This document shows positions 38,033-47,564 of a DNA stretch of 64,000 bases, one piece after another (within the stretch, counting starts at the first letter, position 1; every line of letters begins with the position of its first letter). The stretch spans positions 1,238,550-1,302,549 of the forward strand of contig NZ_LT960614.1 in NCBI RefSeq assembly GCF_900231165.1. The letters are read 5' to 3'. Made by a program: the position numbers and the translations under genes. The notes below the pieces were generated by a model. The model made no database searches. It was not told the origin of the DNA and saw only the letters and a list, made by a program, of their open reading frames with translations. This DNA is from Hartmannibacter diazotrophicus (lineage in GTDB: Bacteria > Pseudomonadota > Alphaproteobacteria > Rhizobiales > Pleomorphomonadaceae).

Positions 38033-38896
38033 TCAATCCTCGGCGGCGGCGGTCGTCTCCGGCCAGACGTATCGCGCCCAGTCAGGAAGGGCGAGGCTGA
38101 CGGGAACATCGCCGGCACGAATGTCGGTTGCGCCGGCGGCCCGGTCCAGCCGCAGGATCGCGAGCCCATGGCGTCCGTCGACCGAACCCAGTGTGCCGGC
38201 CGGCTTGCCGTCGGCGGTGATCGCGGTGCCGGTCGCCGGCAGGTCGCTTTCAGAAGAGACGAGCACCGGCCGGCGCCGTGCGGTGCCGCGATGCTGCATC
38301 CGGCTCACGACCTCCTGGCCGACATAGCAGCCCTTCTGGAAGTCGACGCCGGTGATCTGGTCCATGGCCGTCTCGTGCGGAAAGGCGTCGCCATAGGTAA
38401 AATCGGTGCCGCCTTCCGGGATGCCGAGCCGGATGCGCAGCGCCTGCCATGCGGCGGCTTCGGTGCTGGTAAGCCCCGCCGCCTTGTCACGCGGCACATA
38501 GACCCGCCTGCCGAGACCCGCATGGCGTGGATCGGCGATGGCCAGGCCCTCCGGTCCCGGCCCGTCGCCCTCGCCAAAGACGACGAAGACGGCATAGTCG
38601 CCGCTGACGTCCTTGATCTCCGCCTTGGCCCTGAGACGATAGAGCATCAGGCGCTTCGTCAGATCGGCCAGCAGCGGCGCCGGCAGGTCGAGCAGGAACC
38701 CTCCCTCGATCGGCGCGACGAGAAAATCGACGAGGATTTTTCCCTGCGGGCTGAGGAGCGCGCCGAAGCCGGACCCGTCCTTCAGCACGTCGTCGATATC
38801 GCAGGTAATCAGCCGGTCGAGGAGCGTATGCGCATCCGGGCCGCTGACCATCAGGAGATCGCGGCCTTCGAGTTCGGCGACCTGGGCTTGCGTCAT
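38033..38896 (-). CDS. ygfZ: Folate-binding Fe-S cluster assembly protein YgfZ
   Basis: 287-residue tetrahydrofolate-binding protein that helps assemble or repair iron-sulfur enzymes. The signature K-G-C-Y-x-G-Q-E is complete at 188-195 (QKGCYVGQEVVSRMQHRG). The N-terminal GcvT-like domain includes FGALLSPQGKILVDFLV. The ATG at 38896 is preceded by GGAGTTGGAG; the longer frame to 38953 overlaps the divergent promoter. First gene of a minus-strand run with the HD and phosphatase genes. Confidence 0.94.
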   Translation of the reverse strand: MTQAQVAELEGRDLLMVSGPDAHTLLDRLITCDIDDVLKDGSGFGALLSPQGKILVDFLVAPIEGGFLLDLPAPLLADLTKRLMLYRLRAKAEIKDVSGDYAVFVVFGEGDGPGPEGLAIADPRHAGLGRRVYVPRDKAAGLTSTEAAAWQALRIRLGIPEGGTDFTYGDAFPHETAMDQITGVDFQKGCYVGQEVVSRMQHRGTARRRPVLVSSESDLPATGTAITADGKPAGTLGSVDGRHGLAILRLDRAAGATDIRAGDVPVSLALPDWARYVWPETTAAAED

Positions 38897-39067
38897 GGGC
38901 TCCAACTCCGATCCGCCTCGTTGCGCGCGTCGGCCCGGTTGGGCCAAGTCCATCGCAGGCAGCGAGTTTCATTCGTCTTCGATAGGTAGCCGTCGGACCC
39001 GCCCCTCACAAGGGCCGAGCTTTGCCGGTTTCCCTCGTCCCGTCATCGTCGTATAGGCAGGGGACGA

Positions 39068-40426
39068 ATGCGAACGCGGGACCTTCATACCATGGCCGAG
39101 ACCTTTGACCTCCTCATCAAGAATGCCGTCGTCGTCAATCAGGATGGGGAGGGCGAGCGCGACATCGCGGTGAAGGACGGCAGGATCGCGGCGCTCGGCG
39201 GGTCCATCGATGCCTCGCTGGCCGGCGAGGTGATCGACGCCAGGGGGCTGCATGTGTTGCCCGGCGTGATCGACACGCAGGTTCATTTCCGCGAGCCCGG
39301 CGCGACCCACAAGGAAGACCTGGAATCCGGCTCGCGCGCGGCGGTGATGGGCGGTGTGACGGCGGTCTTCGAAATGCCGAACACCAACCCGCTGACCACC
39401 TCCGCCGAGCGTCTGGCCGAAAAGGTCGCCCTCGGCCGGCACCGCATGCACTGCGATTTCGCCTTCTGGGTCGGCGGCACGCGCGCCAACGTCGACGACA
39501 TCCCCGAGTTGGAGCGTCTGCCGGGGGCTGCCGGCATCAAGGTCTTCATGGGCTCTTCCACCGGCGATCTGCTGGTCGAGGATGACGCGGGCGTCGCCGC
39601 GATCCTGTCGAAGACGCGCCGCCGCGCCGCCTTCCATTCCGAGGACGAGTTCCGCCTGCGCGACCGGCAGGGCGAGCGCATTCCCGGCGATGCCGCCTCG
39701 CATCCGGTCTGGCGCGACGCAGAAGCAGCGCTGATGTGCACGAAGCGGCTCGTCCGTATCGCCCATGAGACCGGCGCGCGCATCCACGTCCTCCACATCT
39801 CCACCGCCGACGAGATGGACTTCCTGAAGGACCACAAGGACGTTGCCTCCTGCGAGGTGACGCCGCATCACCTGACGCTCTCCGACGAGGACTACGCGAC
39901 CCTCGGCACCAAGCTGCAGATGAACCCGCCGGTGCGCTCGAAGGCCCATCGCGAGGGCATCTGGAAGGGCTTGCAGCAGGGCGTTGCCGACATTTTCGGC
40001 TCCGACCACGCGCCCCACACGCTGGAGGAAAAGGCCAAGGAATATCCGGCCAGCCCCTCCGGCATGACCGGCGTCCAGACGCTGGTGCCGATCATGCTCG
40101 ACCACGTTTCCAAGGGCCGCCTGACGCTCGCCCGCTTTGTCGACATGACCAGCGCCGGCCCGGCCCGCCTCTTCGGCATCGCAATGAAGGGCCGCATCGC
40201 GGTCGGTTACGATGCCGACTTCACCGTCGTGGACCTGAAGCGCACCGAGACGATTACCGACGGCTGGATCGCCTCCAAATGTGCCTGGACGCCCTATGAC
40301 GGCAAGTCGGTCACGGGCTGGCCGGTCGGCACCATCGTGCGCGGCAGGCGGGTGATGTGGGAGAACGAACTCGTCACGCCGTCCAACGGCGAGCCGGTGC
40401 TCTTCGGCGAGGCGCTGCCGCGCTGA
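39068..40426 (+). CDS. Dihydroorotase-like amidohydrolase with altered metal motif
   Basis: 452-residue class I dihydroorotase/allantoinase-type TIM-barrel protein. Metal ligands expected from the family are Lys158 (GIKVFMGSS), His190 (FHSEDE), His243 (HVLHIST) and Asp313 (GSDHAPH), all present. The opening D-x-H-x-H-x-R motif reads DTQVHFREPG, so the first His is Gln71. The enzyme may bind one metal or be non-catalytic, as PyrC-like partners of aspartate carbamoyltransferase are. No pyrB is nearby. Start: ATG at 39068 has AGGGGACGA; 39092 is an alternative. Confidence 0.88.
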   Translation: MRTRDLHTMAETFDLLIKNAVVVNQDGEGERDIAVKDGRIAALGGSIDASLAGEVIDARGLHVLPGVIDTQVHFREPGATHKEDLESGSRAAVMGGVTAVFEMPNTNPLTTSAERLAEKVALGRHRMHCDFAFWVGGTRANVDDIPELERLPGAAGIKVFMGSSTGDLLVEDDAGVAAILSKTRRRAAFHSEDEFRLRDRQGERIPGDAASHPVWRDAEAALMCTKRLVRIAHETGARIHVLHISTADEMDFLKDHKDVASCEVTPHHLTLSDEDYATLGTKLQMNPPVRSKAHREGIWKGLQQGVADIFGSDHAPHTLEEKAKEYPASPSGMTGVQTLVPIMLDHVSKGRLTLARFVDMTSAGPARLFGIAMKGRIAVGYDADFTVVDLKRTETITDGWIASKCAWTPYDGKSVTGWPVGTIVRGRRVMWENELVTPSNGEPVLFGEALPR

Positions 40427-40643
40427 GGCCTCGCCGATCGCCCTGTTCAAAGATGTCATCGTCTGCGCAGGCGGACCATCCATGAGACTTTCTTGGCGAG
40501 ACTGACGTCAATCCTCCGCCTTCGCGGAGGATGACTGCCGTCCGGGCAAAGGACGCTTTCCAACAAATCGAGCGAATCCGGTCGAATTCTGCTAAGTCAG
40601 GTCGCCTATATTTGGCCACCCGTCTTTGAAGGAATTCATTGCG

Positions 40644-41207
40644 ATGACCACCTGGATCGTCCTCGGCGTTCTCGTTCTTCTCGCCCTCTATCTCGTCAGC
40701 CTCTACAACCGCCTCGTCAAGGCGCGGCAGATGGCGAAGGAAGGCTGGTCGGGCATCGACGTGCAGCTGAAGCGCCGCGCCGATCTGGTGCCCAATCTCG
40801 TCGACACCGTGAAGGGCTACATGTCCCACGAGCGCGAGACGCTGGAGGCGGTGACGACGATGCGCGCGCAGGTCGGCGCGGTGCCGGCCGGCGATGTGGA
40901 GGGACGTGCCAAGGCGGAGGGGCTGCTTGGGCAGGCGCTCGGCCGGCTTCTGGCGGTCGCGGAGAACTATCCCGACCTCAAGGCCAGCACCAACTTCCAG
41001 ACGCTGCAGCTCGAACTCTCCAATCTGGAAAACGAGATCCAGATGTCGCGGCGCTATTACAACGGCGCGGCGCGGGAGCTGAACGTGATGGTGGAATCCT
41101 TCCCCTCCAATCTCGTCGCCGGCCAGTTCGGCTTTGCGCCGATGGACTATTTCGAGATCGAGAATGCCGCCGACCGCGCGGTGCCGAAGGTCGGCTTCAA
41201 CGGGTGA
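40644..41207 (+). CDS. lemA: LemA family protein
   Basis: 187 residues: an N-terminal transmembrane helix (about 4-20), then a long helical cytoplasmic or periplasmic domain with [20 protein letters not shown] and [29 protein letters not shown] and [19 protein letters not shown] follow; all are LemA hallmarks. Function is not firmly known; LemA is regularly paired with DUF2207 or TPM-type membrane proteins, as here, where the next gene begins at its stop codon. The ATG at 40644 follows AAGGAATT at good distance; an upstream TTG is unlikely. Confidence 0.93.
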   Translation: MTTWIVLGVLVLLALYLVSLYNRLVKARQMAKEGWSGIDVQLKRRADLVPNLVDTVKGYMSHERETLEAVTTMRAQVGAVPAGDVEGRAKAEGLLGQALGRLLAVAENYPDLKASTNFQTLQLELSNLENEIQMSRRYYNGAARELNVMVESFPSNLVAGQFGFAPMDYFEIENAADRAVPKVGFNG

Positions 41208-41212
41208 AAGCG

Positions 41213-43135
41213 ATGAAAGCCATCCTCGCCGCGCTGGCGCTCGTCCTAGCGCTCGCCTCGCCCGTTCTCGCCGAGGAACGCATCCGCTCCTACGATTCGC
41301 GCATCGATGTGCGGACCGACGGACTTCTCGACGTCACCGAGACGATCACCGTCGATGCCGAAGGCGCCAATATCAAGCGCGGCATCTACCGCGATTTTCC
41401 GCTGATCTACGTCGACGAGAACGGCAAGCGGCATGAGGTTGGCTTCGACATCCTCTCGGTGAAGCGGGGCGGAAGGGACGAGCCCTATTTCACCAACCGG
41501 AACAGCGACGGCATCCGGATCTATATCGGCGACAAGGACGTCCTTCTCTCACCGGGAACCTACACCTACGAGATCCGCTACGAGACGAGCCGCCAGTTCC
41601 GGCGCTTCGACGATCACGACGAGGTCTACTGGAACGTCACCGGCAACGACTGGGCTTTCCCGATCGACGAGGTGAGCGCCGAGATTCAGTTGCCCGATGG
41701 CGCGCGCCCGGAAAAATGGACGGCCTACACCGGCTATTACGGCGACGCCGGCTCGGACTACACGGCCAGCGCCGACGGCAGCCTCGTGCGCTTCCGCACG
41801 ACCCGGCCTCTGGCGCCGCGCGAGGGGTTCTCGGTCGTCGTCGCGATCCCGAAAGGCGTGATCGCCGCGCCGACGGCGGCCCAGGAGGCGGCCAATTTCT
41901 GGCTCGACAACCGCAACCGGATTCTGGCCGCCATCGTCCTTGCGGTCATCGGCGTCTACTATCTCTTCATCTGGGACCGGGTCGGGCGCGATCCGCCCAA
42001 GGATGTCGTCATCCCTCTTTTCAGGGCGCCCGAGGGTGTTTCGCCCGCGCTTGCCGGCTACATCCACGACATGGGCTTCAAGGGGAGCGGGTGGACGGCG
42101 CTCTCGGCGGCCGTCGTCTCGCTCGCGGTCAAGGGCTATCTCGTTCTTGACAATCTTGGCGACAAGCCCGTCCTCGAGCGGACCGACAAGCCCCTTTCGA
42201 ACGACCTGCCGCCCGGCGAACGGGCGATCCTGACCAAGCTCGACGTCATCGGCCATCCCCGCTTTCGCCTCAGCCGCGACAACGGGCCGGATGTCGCCAG
42301 CATCGGCTTGAACTTCCGCGCGACGATCGAGAAGGAAAATCGGGGCCGCTTTTTCGCGATGAACGTCGGCTATGCCGTGCTCGGCATCGCCCTCAGCGTG
42401 GTTGGCGTCATCGCGATGTTCGCGCTCGGCAACTGGTCGGCAGATGAAGTGGCCGCCGTCATTCCCTTCGTCGCGGCCGGCTTCATCCTGGCGATCTTCG
42501 CTGTGCTCGTCGGCCAGCTCCTCGGTCGCGGCAACCCGGCGGGTAAGATCGGCACGATCGTCATCCTGTTCTTCCTCGGCCAGTTCGTCGTGACCGCCGC
42601 GAGCCTTGGATCGGCGGCGATGTTCGACTGGATGATCGCCAACCCCTTCCTGCCGATCACGCTCGGCATCATCGTCGGCCTGAACGTTCTTTTCTTCATT
42701 CTGCTGCGTGCGCCGACCGTTCTCGGGCAGAAGCTGATGACCGATATCGAAGGTCTGAAGCTCTATCTCTCCAAGGCGGAATCGGAGCGGATGAACATGG
42801 CCGGCGTACCGCAGATGTCGCCGCAGCATTTCGAGACCCTGCTGCCCTATGCCATTGCCCTCGGCGAGGAAAAGCCCTGGACACGGGCGATGGAAGCCTG
42901 GCTCGCGACGGCGGCTGTCGCCGGTGCCGCTGCGGCGGCCTATTCGCCCGGCTGGTACCACGGCGGCTCCTTCGATCACGGCGGATTGACCCAGTCCCTC
43001 GGCAGCCTCGGCAGCAGCATGTCCTCGTCCTTCCAGTCTTCGGTTCCGCCGCCGAAGTCTTCGAGTTCCGGCTTTTCGGGGGGAGGCGGCTCGTCCGGCG
43101 GTGGCGGAGGCGGCGGCGGAGGCGGCGGCTGGTAG
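41213..43135 (+). CDS. DUF2207 membrane protein with Gly-rich tail
   Basis: About 640 residues. Signal peptide ([20 protein letters not shown]), an extracytoplasmic beta-rich domain (about 20-215, [20 protein letters not shown]), and a transmembrane helix near 235-255. The middle is soluble, and two or more transmembrane helices lie at about 385-495. The C-terminus is Ser/Gly rich, ending in a long run of glycines and Trp. This is the DUF2207 architecture. A GTG at 41204 overlaps the lemA stop, so start is 41204 or 41213; coupling to lemA is clear. The pair probably forms an envelope complex of unknown role. Confidence 0.92.
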   Translation: MKAILAALALVLALASPVLAEERIRSYDSRIDVRTDGLLDVTETITVDAEGANIKRGIYRDFPLIYVDENGKRHEVGFDILSVKRGGRDEPYFTNRNSDGIRIYIGDKDVLLSPGTYTYEIRYETSRQFRRFDDHDEVYWNVTGNDWAFPIDEVSAEIQLPDGARPEKWTAYTGYYGDAGSDYTASADGSLVRFRTTRPLAPREGFSVVVAIPKGVIAAPTAAQEAANFWLDNRNRILAAIVLAVIGVYYLFIWDRVGRDPPKDVVIPLFRAPEGVSPALAGYIHDMGFKGSGWTALSAAVVSLAVKGYLVLDNLGDKPVLERTDKPLSNDLPPGERAILTKLDVIGHPRFRLSRDNGPDVASIGLNFRATIEKENRGRFFAMNVGYAVLGIALSVVGVIAMFALGNWSADEVAAVIPFVAAGFILAIFAVLVGQLLGRGNPAGKIGTIVILFFLGQFVVTAASLGSAAMFDWMIANPFLPITLGIIVGLNVLFFILLRAPTVLGQKLMTDIEGLKLYLSKAESERMNMAGVPQMSPQHFETLLPYAIALGEEKPWTRAMEAWLATAAVAGAAAAAYSPGWYHGGSFDHGGLTQSLGSLGSSMSSSFQSSVPPPKSSSSGFSGGGGSSGGGGGGGGGGGW

Positions 43136-43241
43136 AGGAAGCTGCGAGCCTGCCAAGGTGAGGGGGAAGCGGAACTGCGATTGAAGCCCGGAGTTTCCTT
43201 GGGTATCGCTTGTGCGTCTGTCCCTCCCGGATTTCTTCCCT

Positions 43242-43595
43242 ATGCCCTTCTTCGAATATGCGCGCCCGGTGCTCTTTCTGTGCCTGTCCAACGTCTTCAT
43301 GACCTTCGCCTGGTATGGGCACCTCAAATATGCCGACAAGCCGCTCTTCCTCGTCATCGTGACGAGCTGGGGTATCGCGTTCTTTGAATATTGCCTTGCC
43401 GTTCCGGCGAACCGCTACGGGCATGAGGTCTATTCGGCCGCCGAACTGAAGACCATGCAGGAGGTCATCACCCTCGCTGTCTTCGCGGGCTTCTCCGCAC
43501 TCTATCTCGGCGAGAAGCTGACGCTCAGCCATGGTGTCGGCTTCGCGTTTATCTGCCTCGGCGCCTTCTTCGTCTTCAAGTCGCCTCTGGGCTGA
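43242..43595 (+). CDS. DUF486 (DMT-related) membrane protein
   Basis: 117 residues with four predicted transmembrane helices. SNVFMTFAWYGHLKY in helix 1, FFEYCLAVPANRYG and LGAFFVFKSP at the end are the DUF486 pattern, a half-size relative of drug/metabolite transporters that probably dimerises. The ATG at 43242 starts directly before the first helix; a GTG frame at 43212 also exists. The stop codon overlaps palindromic element copy 3. Substrate unknown. Confidence 0.88.
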   Translation: MPFFEYARPVLFLCLSNVFMTFAWYGHLKYADKPLFLVIVTSWGIAFFEYCLAVPANRYGHEVYSAAELKTMQEVITLAVFAGFSALYLGEKLTLSHGVGFAFICLGAFFVFKSPLG

Positions 43596-43665
43596 AGCAT
43601 CAAGCCGAAAAAGCCTGTCCCCGTCTCGTACGGGGATGGGAACCGGTTCTGGTGACGGCTGAATG
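43594..43665. repeat. Dispersed palindromic element, copy 3
   Basis: Begins GAAGCATC inside the DUF486 stop. Nested arms: AGCCG (43603-43607) with CGGCT (43656-43660) and TCCCCG with CGGGGA (43619-43636), followed by GGGAACCGGTT. It lies between convergent genes, as copy 1 at 12157 does, so it may terminate transcription. Confidence 0.8.
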
Positions 43666-43674
43666 TTCGTTGCC

Positions 43675-44385
43675 TCATTGCGGCAGCGGCTGATCCTCGG
43701 GCAATTCCGGCATCGAAAAATCCTTCCAGGTGCCGTCGGCCCCGATCTCGACCTTGTAGAAGAGATAGCTCCCCGTCGCCGCGATCTCCGCGAAGTCGCC
43801 CGCGGTCATGACGCGGTAGACCTCCACCATCTGCCTCGGCGTCAGCCGGCTTGGCGGAATGTCGGCGAAATACGGCCAGACATAGGTTTCCTTCGGCGTC
43901 CCCTTGTCTTCCACGACCCAGCCGGCGTCGAGCACGTCGGCGAGGATGGCGAGAATCTCCAGTCCGTCCTCGTCGCCGGATTCGGCCCTCAGGGTGTCGA
44001 TCTTGTCGTCCGATTCCTGGGTGGCAAGATGCGGCGGCGTCTTGGAAAGCGCCATCACCGGGCGAAGCGCCTCCGGGTTCCCGGTCAGGGCCGCGTCGAT
44101 GATCTTCTGCCGCATGGCGGCGACGGGAGCCGGCAGATCCTTGGTGCCATAGTGGATTTCGGGCAGCGGGCCATCGGCGTTGTCTGGCGTTGACGACGGT
44201 TGCGCGGCCCCATAGGGATTCGTCGCGGCGCCGGGAACGGAGATGCCGCCGCCGTCATCTTCCTTGAGCGGCGCCGAAGGGTCGATGGAGGGCACCTGGA
44301 TGCGTTGGGTGGGCACCTCTGTGGCACTCAGCGCATGAAGGGGGGTGCAAATCGCCAGCACTGCCAGCAGGGACGTATACCGCAC
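43675..44385 (-). CDS. Exported protein of unknown function
   Basis: 236 residues from a GTG at 44385 with GGGAG upstream. Signal peptide RYTSLLAVLAICTPLHALSA, a Pro/Ser-rich linker, then a mainly helical domain (about 85-225) with RQKIIDAALTGNPEALRPV and GSYLFYKVEIGADGTWKDF. The last part has tryptophans and the ending DFSMPELPEDQPLPQ. No recognised domain; it resembles conserved hypothetical periplasmic proteins in Hyphomicrobiales. The longer frame to 44550 lacks a signal peptide and is less likely. Confidence 0.78.
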   Translation of the reverse strand: MRYTSLLAVLAICTPLHALSATEVPTQRIQVPSIDPSAPLKEDDGGGISVPGAATNPYGAAQPSSTPDNADGPLPEIHYGTKDLPAPVAAMRQKIIDAALTGNPEALRPVMALSKTPPHLATQESDDKIDTLRAESGDEDGLEILAILADVLDAGWVVEDKGTPKETYVWPYFADIPPSRLTPRQMVEVYRVMTAGDFAEIAATGSYLFYKVEIGADGTWKDFSMPELPEDQPLPQ

Positions 44386-44607
44386 TGTCCGTTCTCCCGG
44401 AACGGCGGGTGCTGGTTGCCGCAAAGCACCGCGCCTGCCCCAGCATATAGGCCAGTGGTCGCGACCTGTCATCCGGCCAAGACGCCCGGAAAACGATCGT
44501 ATCGGTTTGAAAACGGTGTGCTTTTCGACCAGATGGGCAGGTCTGCCCAAAGCCGATTTTGTGTCGCTGTTGCCCTAAGGCAACGCAGCCGCGAATCCGG
44601 CGCCAGC

Positions 44608-44877
44608 TTACTGAAGCGTCCGGTCCAGCGTGTAGTCGCCGGCGGCGACCTTGGCGGGAATCTTTTCCATCATCGCGGCGACAATGTGCTCGCCGAAACA
44701 GTCAACCAGCGTCGTCAGCGCAGTGAACAGGGCAACATGAGCGAACGCGTCGGGCGGCACGCCCTCCATGTCGGCCTCGTCGAAAGCCTGTTCGATGTGG
44801 TGCATCGCACGGCGCTTGATCACGTCGGCTTCGGAGGCTTCCTGGCCAGCATCAACATCTTCCAGAGGCAACGTCAC
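44608..44877 (-). CDS. Small conserved protein of unknown function
   Basis: 89 residues from a GTG at 44877 (GGGATGGATC upstream); a TTG eight codons earlier is possible. Acidic and helical, with MHHIEQAFDEADMEGVPPD, HVALFTALTTLVDCFGEH and the C-terminus GDYTLDRTLQ. Proteins of this pattern are widespread in Alphaproteobacteria as hypothetical proteins. No membrane segment. It is flanked by spacers of about 220 bases, so it is probably transcribed alone. Confidence 0.75.
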   Translation of the reverse strand: MTLPLEDVDAGQEASEADVIKRRAMHHIEQAFDEADMEGVPPDAFAHVALFTALTTLVDCFGEHIVAAMMEKIPAKVAAGDYTLDRTLQ

Positions 44878-45109
44878 GTTCGATCCATCCCTGCAGTTCA
44901 AAAATCCAAACTCGGTAACAGGGCGAAATAAAATCGCCCTTGTCGCAATTTCAGCGGCAATGGGCGTTTGCCCCCGAGTGAGCCGATCCTAACAGGCCTT
45001 TGGTTCGTTGTAAGGGGGAATATTAATCGAAGTTAACAGATGGAGCTTAATGCCGATTCAGGATGAATTTTGCACTAATGTGTTGTCATCCCGCCGGAAA
45101 ATGCCCGGA

Positions 45110-45550
45110 TCAGTGGTTTTCTCCAAGGCCTTGCGCGATCGAGGAGCCTTCCGCCAGATAGTCGTTGACGAGCGCTTCGGCATTGGGCGTGCAGGAACGG
45201 AAGATCAGCGCGGCCTCCAGGTTGGCCGTGTTGTAGGCGGCGACATAGGCCTTGCGGGTCTTGTCCTCCGGCGCTTCGACGGCGAGAAGATTCGTCATTT
45301 TCGTGCGCCAGATCGTTCCGTCACGGCCATGACAGATGGCGTCGAGATGCGACAGCGAGCCGAGGATCGCCGAAAGGCGCGTGAGAGCCTGCACCTTGGA
45401 GGAGGAAGGCGCCAGTGTCTCGCCGCCGGAAGCACCCTGGGCGAAGGCATCCGGCCCGGCGCTGGCTGTTCCAAGCAGCAAAATGACGAGAAGGGCCCGT
45501 CCCGGAAGACAAGTCCGGGATGCGGTCGGGGCGGTCGGAAAAAGCCGCAA
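45110..45550 (-). CDS. TIGR02301 family exported protein
   Basis: 146 residues from a TTG at 45550, selected because GAGAGAGGGGGTGA lies just upstream. The signal peptide (GRALLVILLLGTASAG, cleavage near FAQ) follows at once. The mature domain has LSAILGSLSHLDAICHG, WRTKMTNLLAVEAPEDKTRK and YNTANLEAALIFRSCTPNAE, with two Cys probably forming a disulfide. This matches TIGR02301, an alphaproteobacterial family of unknown function often found beside a NUDIX gene, as here (101 bases upstream). Confidence 0.85.
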   Translation of the reverse strand: MRLFPTAPTASRTCLPGRALLVILLLGTASAGPDAFAQGASGGETLAPSSSKVQALTRLSAILGSLSHLDAICHGRDGTIWRTKMTNLLAVEAPEDKTRKAYVAAYNTANLEAALIFRSCTPNAEALVNDYLAEGSSIAQGLGENH

Positions 45551-45651
45551 TGCCTCACCCCCTCTCTCTTGCCGTTGCCCGCCTGGGCCGATGCGACCCG
45601 GTTGGCCGCCGCATTCAGGCTGCCACAACGCCGGTCGCGATTGCGCCGCCG

Positions 45652-46095
45652 TCACGGGCAGGCTTCGTCCGGGAGCTTGTCCCGTGCCTCGAATGCATAG
45701 CGTAACAGGCCCGGCGTGTGCGGAAGGATCGACAGGACTTCCGGCTCATGCCATCCGGCCTCTTCCGCGTCGTCGCCGGCATGGATCGCATCGCTCCCCA
45801 CAAGACGGCCGGCAAAGACCGCAATGACATAGTGCGCGGCGAGGTGGCCGTCGCCGTCGTGCCGGACCGATTCCAGCAGCGAAGGCACGCCGACCGTCTC
45901 GATGGAAAGGCCGCATTCCTCCAGGACTTCCCGCCGCGCCGCATCCGCCAGCAGCTCACCTGCCTCCACATGGCCGCCGGGCAGGGACCAGAGGCCCGCA
46001 TACGGAGCCTTGCCCCGGCGCACGAGCAGCAGTCGCCCGGCATGCCAGACAGCCGCGCTGACGCCGAGACGGGGCATGACCGGCCAGTCACCCAT
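45652..46095 (-). CDS. NUDIX hydrolase
   Basis: 147-residue pyrophosphohydrolase. The Nudix box G-x5-E-x7-R-E-x2-E-E-x-G is complete in GGHVEAGELLADAARREVLEE. The start may be the ATG at 46095 or at 46077. Preceding strands (RLGVSAAVWHAGRLLLVRRG) fit ADP-ribose or nucleoside-diphosphate hydrolases, but the substrate is not resolved. It is followed by the TIGR02301 gene and preceded 38 bases away by a hypothetical gene, so a three-gene operon is likely. Confidence 0.92.
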   Translation of the reverse strand: MGDWPVMPRLGVSAAVWHAGRLLLVRRGKAPYAGLWSLPGGHVEAGELLADAARREVLEECGLSIETVGVPSLLESVRHDGDGHLAAHYVIAVFAGRLVGSDAIHAGDDAEEAGWHEPEVLSILPHTPGLLRYAFEARDKLPDEACP

Positions 46096-46133
46096 CGCTC
46101 TGGGTTGCTTCAAAGGGTTTCTCGACGTCAAGA

Positions 46134-46643
46134 TTACTCGAACAGAGCATCGATCGCCATCTGGACCGCATTCGGGTCGGCGGGCTCCGGATCGGACACG
46201 GGCGCACCGTTGATCAGGCCGCTGGCATGTTCCAGCAGCGGCTTGATCTGATGCTCGGCAACGTTGGTGACCCGCATGATCGTATGATCGATGGGAAGGT
46301 CCTCGTTGGCGATCATCCGCTGCACCGACAGGAGGGCCTGGTCGAGCATGCCGATGGTGGCTTCCAGCGCCTTGCGCCGCTCCGGCTCGACAGCATTGTA
46401 GGCGGCGATCGCCAGGTCGCGATGCTTGAAGTGCGAGGCGCGGAAGTGTTCGGGATAGCTGCAGGGGCTCCAGTCGAGCACATCGCTGACGCACTCGGGC
46501 ATCACCGGCAGCATGTCGATCAGCATCACCACTTCGTTGAAGTGGTTGAGGTAGTCGGTCGCAAGACGGGTGTCGGGATGAATGTTGGCTTCCGCCAGAC
46601 GCTGAGGCGTCAGGACGAAGTCGTCCACACCCGTCGCTTCCAT
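46134..46643 (-). CDS. Conserved protein of unknown function
   Basis: 169 residues from the ATG at 46643 (CAAGGGCGG upstream). Helical; notable segments are DYLNHFNEVVMLIDMLPVMP, DVLDWSPCSYPEHFRASHF and KHRDLAIAAYNAVEP with several His and Asp/Glu. This could suggest a metal or cofactor site, but no family is recognised. It appears to be a conserved hypothetical protein in Hyphomicrobiales. Likely first gene of the operon with NUDIX and TIGR02301, and divergent from the SRAP gene. Confidence 0.78.
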   Translation of the reverse strand: MEATGVDDFVLTPQRLAEANIHPDTRLATDYLNHFNEVVMLIDMLPVMPECVSDVLDWSPCSYPEHFRASHFKHRDLAIAAYNAVEPERRKALEATIGMLDQALLSVQRMIANEDLPIDHTIMRVTNVAEHQIKPLLEHASGLINGAPVSDPEPADPNAVQMAIDALFE

Positions 46644-46814
46644 CCGCCCTTGGACGCTCAATTCGATCTCCCGCGTGCCTGCCCGCCCGTCATATCGGGC
46701 AAGTCTATGCACGACATCGTTGCTAAAGTGCTTACAACTGTCACAGGGTGCGGCCGCCCCAGGCGGGCGGGAATCGGACGGACGAAAGAGACAAGACGAG
46801 GCAGGCAGCAGACC

Positions 46815-47564
46815 ATGTGCGGACGCTTCACCCTGATCGCAACGCCCGACGAAGTCCGGCGCTATTTCCGCTACGACGAACAGCCGAATTTCCCGCCGCG
46901 CTACAACATCGCGCCGACGCAGCCGATCGCCGTCGTCATCGCGGGCAAGGAAACCACGCATTTCCGGCTGATGCGCTGGGGCCTCATTCCCGGCTGGGTC
47001 AAGGACACGGCAAAGTTTCCGCTGCTGATCAACGCAAGATCCGAGAGCGCCGCGGAAAAGCCGGCCTTCCGCGCAGCGATGCGTCATCGTCGCAGCCTCA
47101 TTCCGGCAAGCGGCTTTTACGAATGGCGCCGCGTCGGCAAGGAAAAGCAGGCCTTCTTCATCCGGCCGAAGGACGGCGGCGTGGTCGCCTTTGCGGCCCT
47201 GCACGAATGCTATCAGGATGCCGCCGGCAACGAACTCGACACGGCCGCGATCCTGACGACCAGCGCCAACCGGCTCATGGCGATGGTGCATGACCGGATG
47301 CCCGTCGTGATTCGCCCGGCGGACTTTGCCGAATGGCTCGACACCGCGCGCAACGAGCCGCGCCATGTGACGGAGCTGATGCGCCCGGTCGACGACGACT
47401 TCTTCGAGGCGATCCCGGTGTCGTCGAAGGTGAATGCTGTCCGCAACGACGATGCCTCGCTGATTTCGCCGATCAGCGAGCCGCTTTCACTCGATTCGCC
47501 GCCCAAGGAGGAGGTCGAGGAGCCTGCGCCGCGTCGCTCGCAGGGCGATCTGTTCTCCGAATGA
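46815..47564 (+). CDS. SOS response-associated peptidase (SRAP/YedK/HMCES)
   Basis: 249-residue protein that crosslinks to abasic sites in single-stranded DNA. Cys2 after the initiator Met (MCGRFTL) becomes the N-terminal nucleophile. Asn73 (LINARSE), Glu103 (ASGFYEW) and His159 (MVHDRMP) are the remaining active-site residues. The last 25 residues are acidic and unstructured, ending QGDLFSE. The ATG is certain because Cys2 must follow it. Divergent from the hypothetical gene at 46643. Related in role to the glycosylase at 7.9 kb, which makes abasic sites. Confidence 0.95.
   Translation: MCGRFTLIATPDEVRRYFRYDEQPNFPPRYNIAPTQPIAVVIAGKETTHFRLMRWGLIPGWVKDTAKFPLLINARSESAAEKPAFRAAMRHRRSLIPASGFYEWRRVGKEKQAFFIRPKDGGVVAFAALHECYQDAAGNELDTAAILTTSANRLMAMVHDRMPVVIRPADFAEWLDTARNEPRHVTELMRPVDDDFFEAIPVSSKVNAVRNDDASLISPISEPLSLDSPPKEEVEEPAPRRSQGDLFSE

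Noticed and set aside
41549-43357. Large minus-strand frame opposite DUF2207
   Set aside because: Arg/Asp/Gly-rich shadow of a GC-rich gene; the plus strand has a signal peptide and membrane helices.
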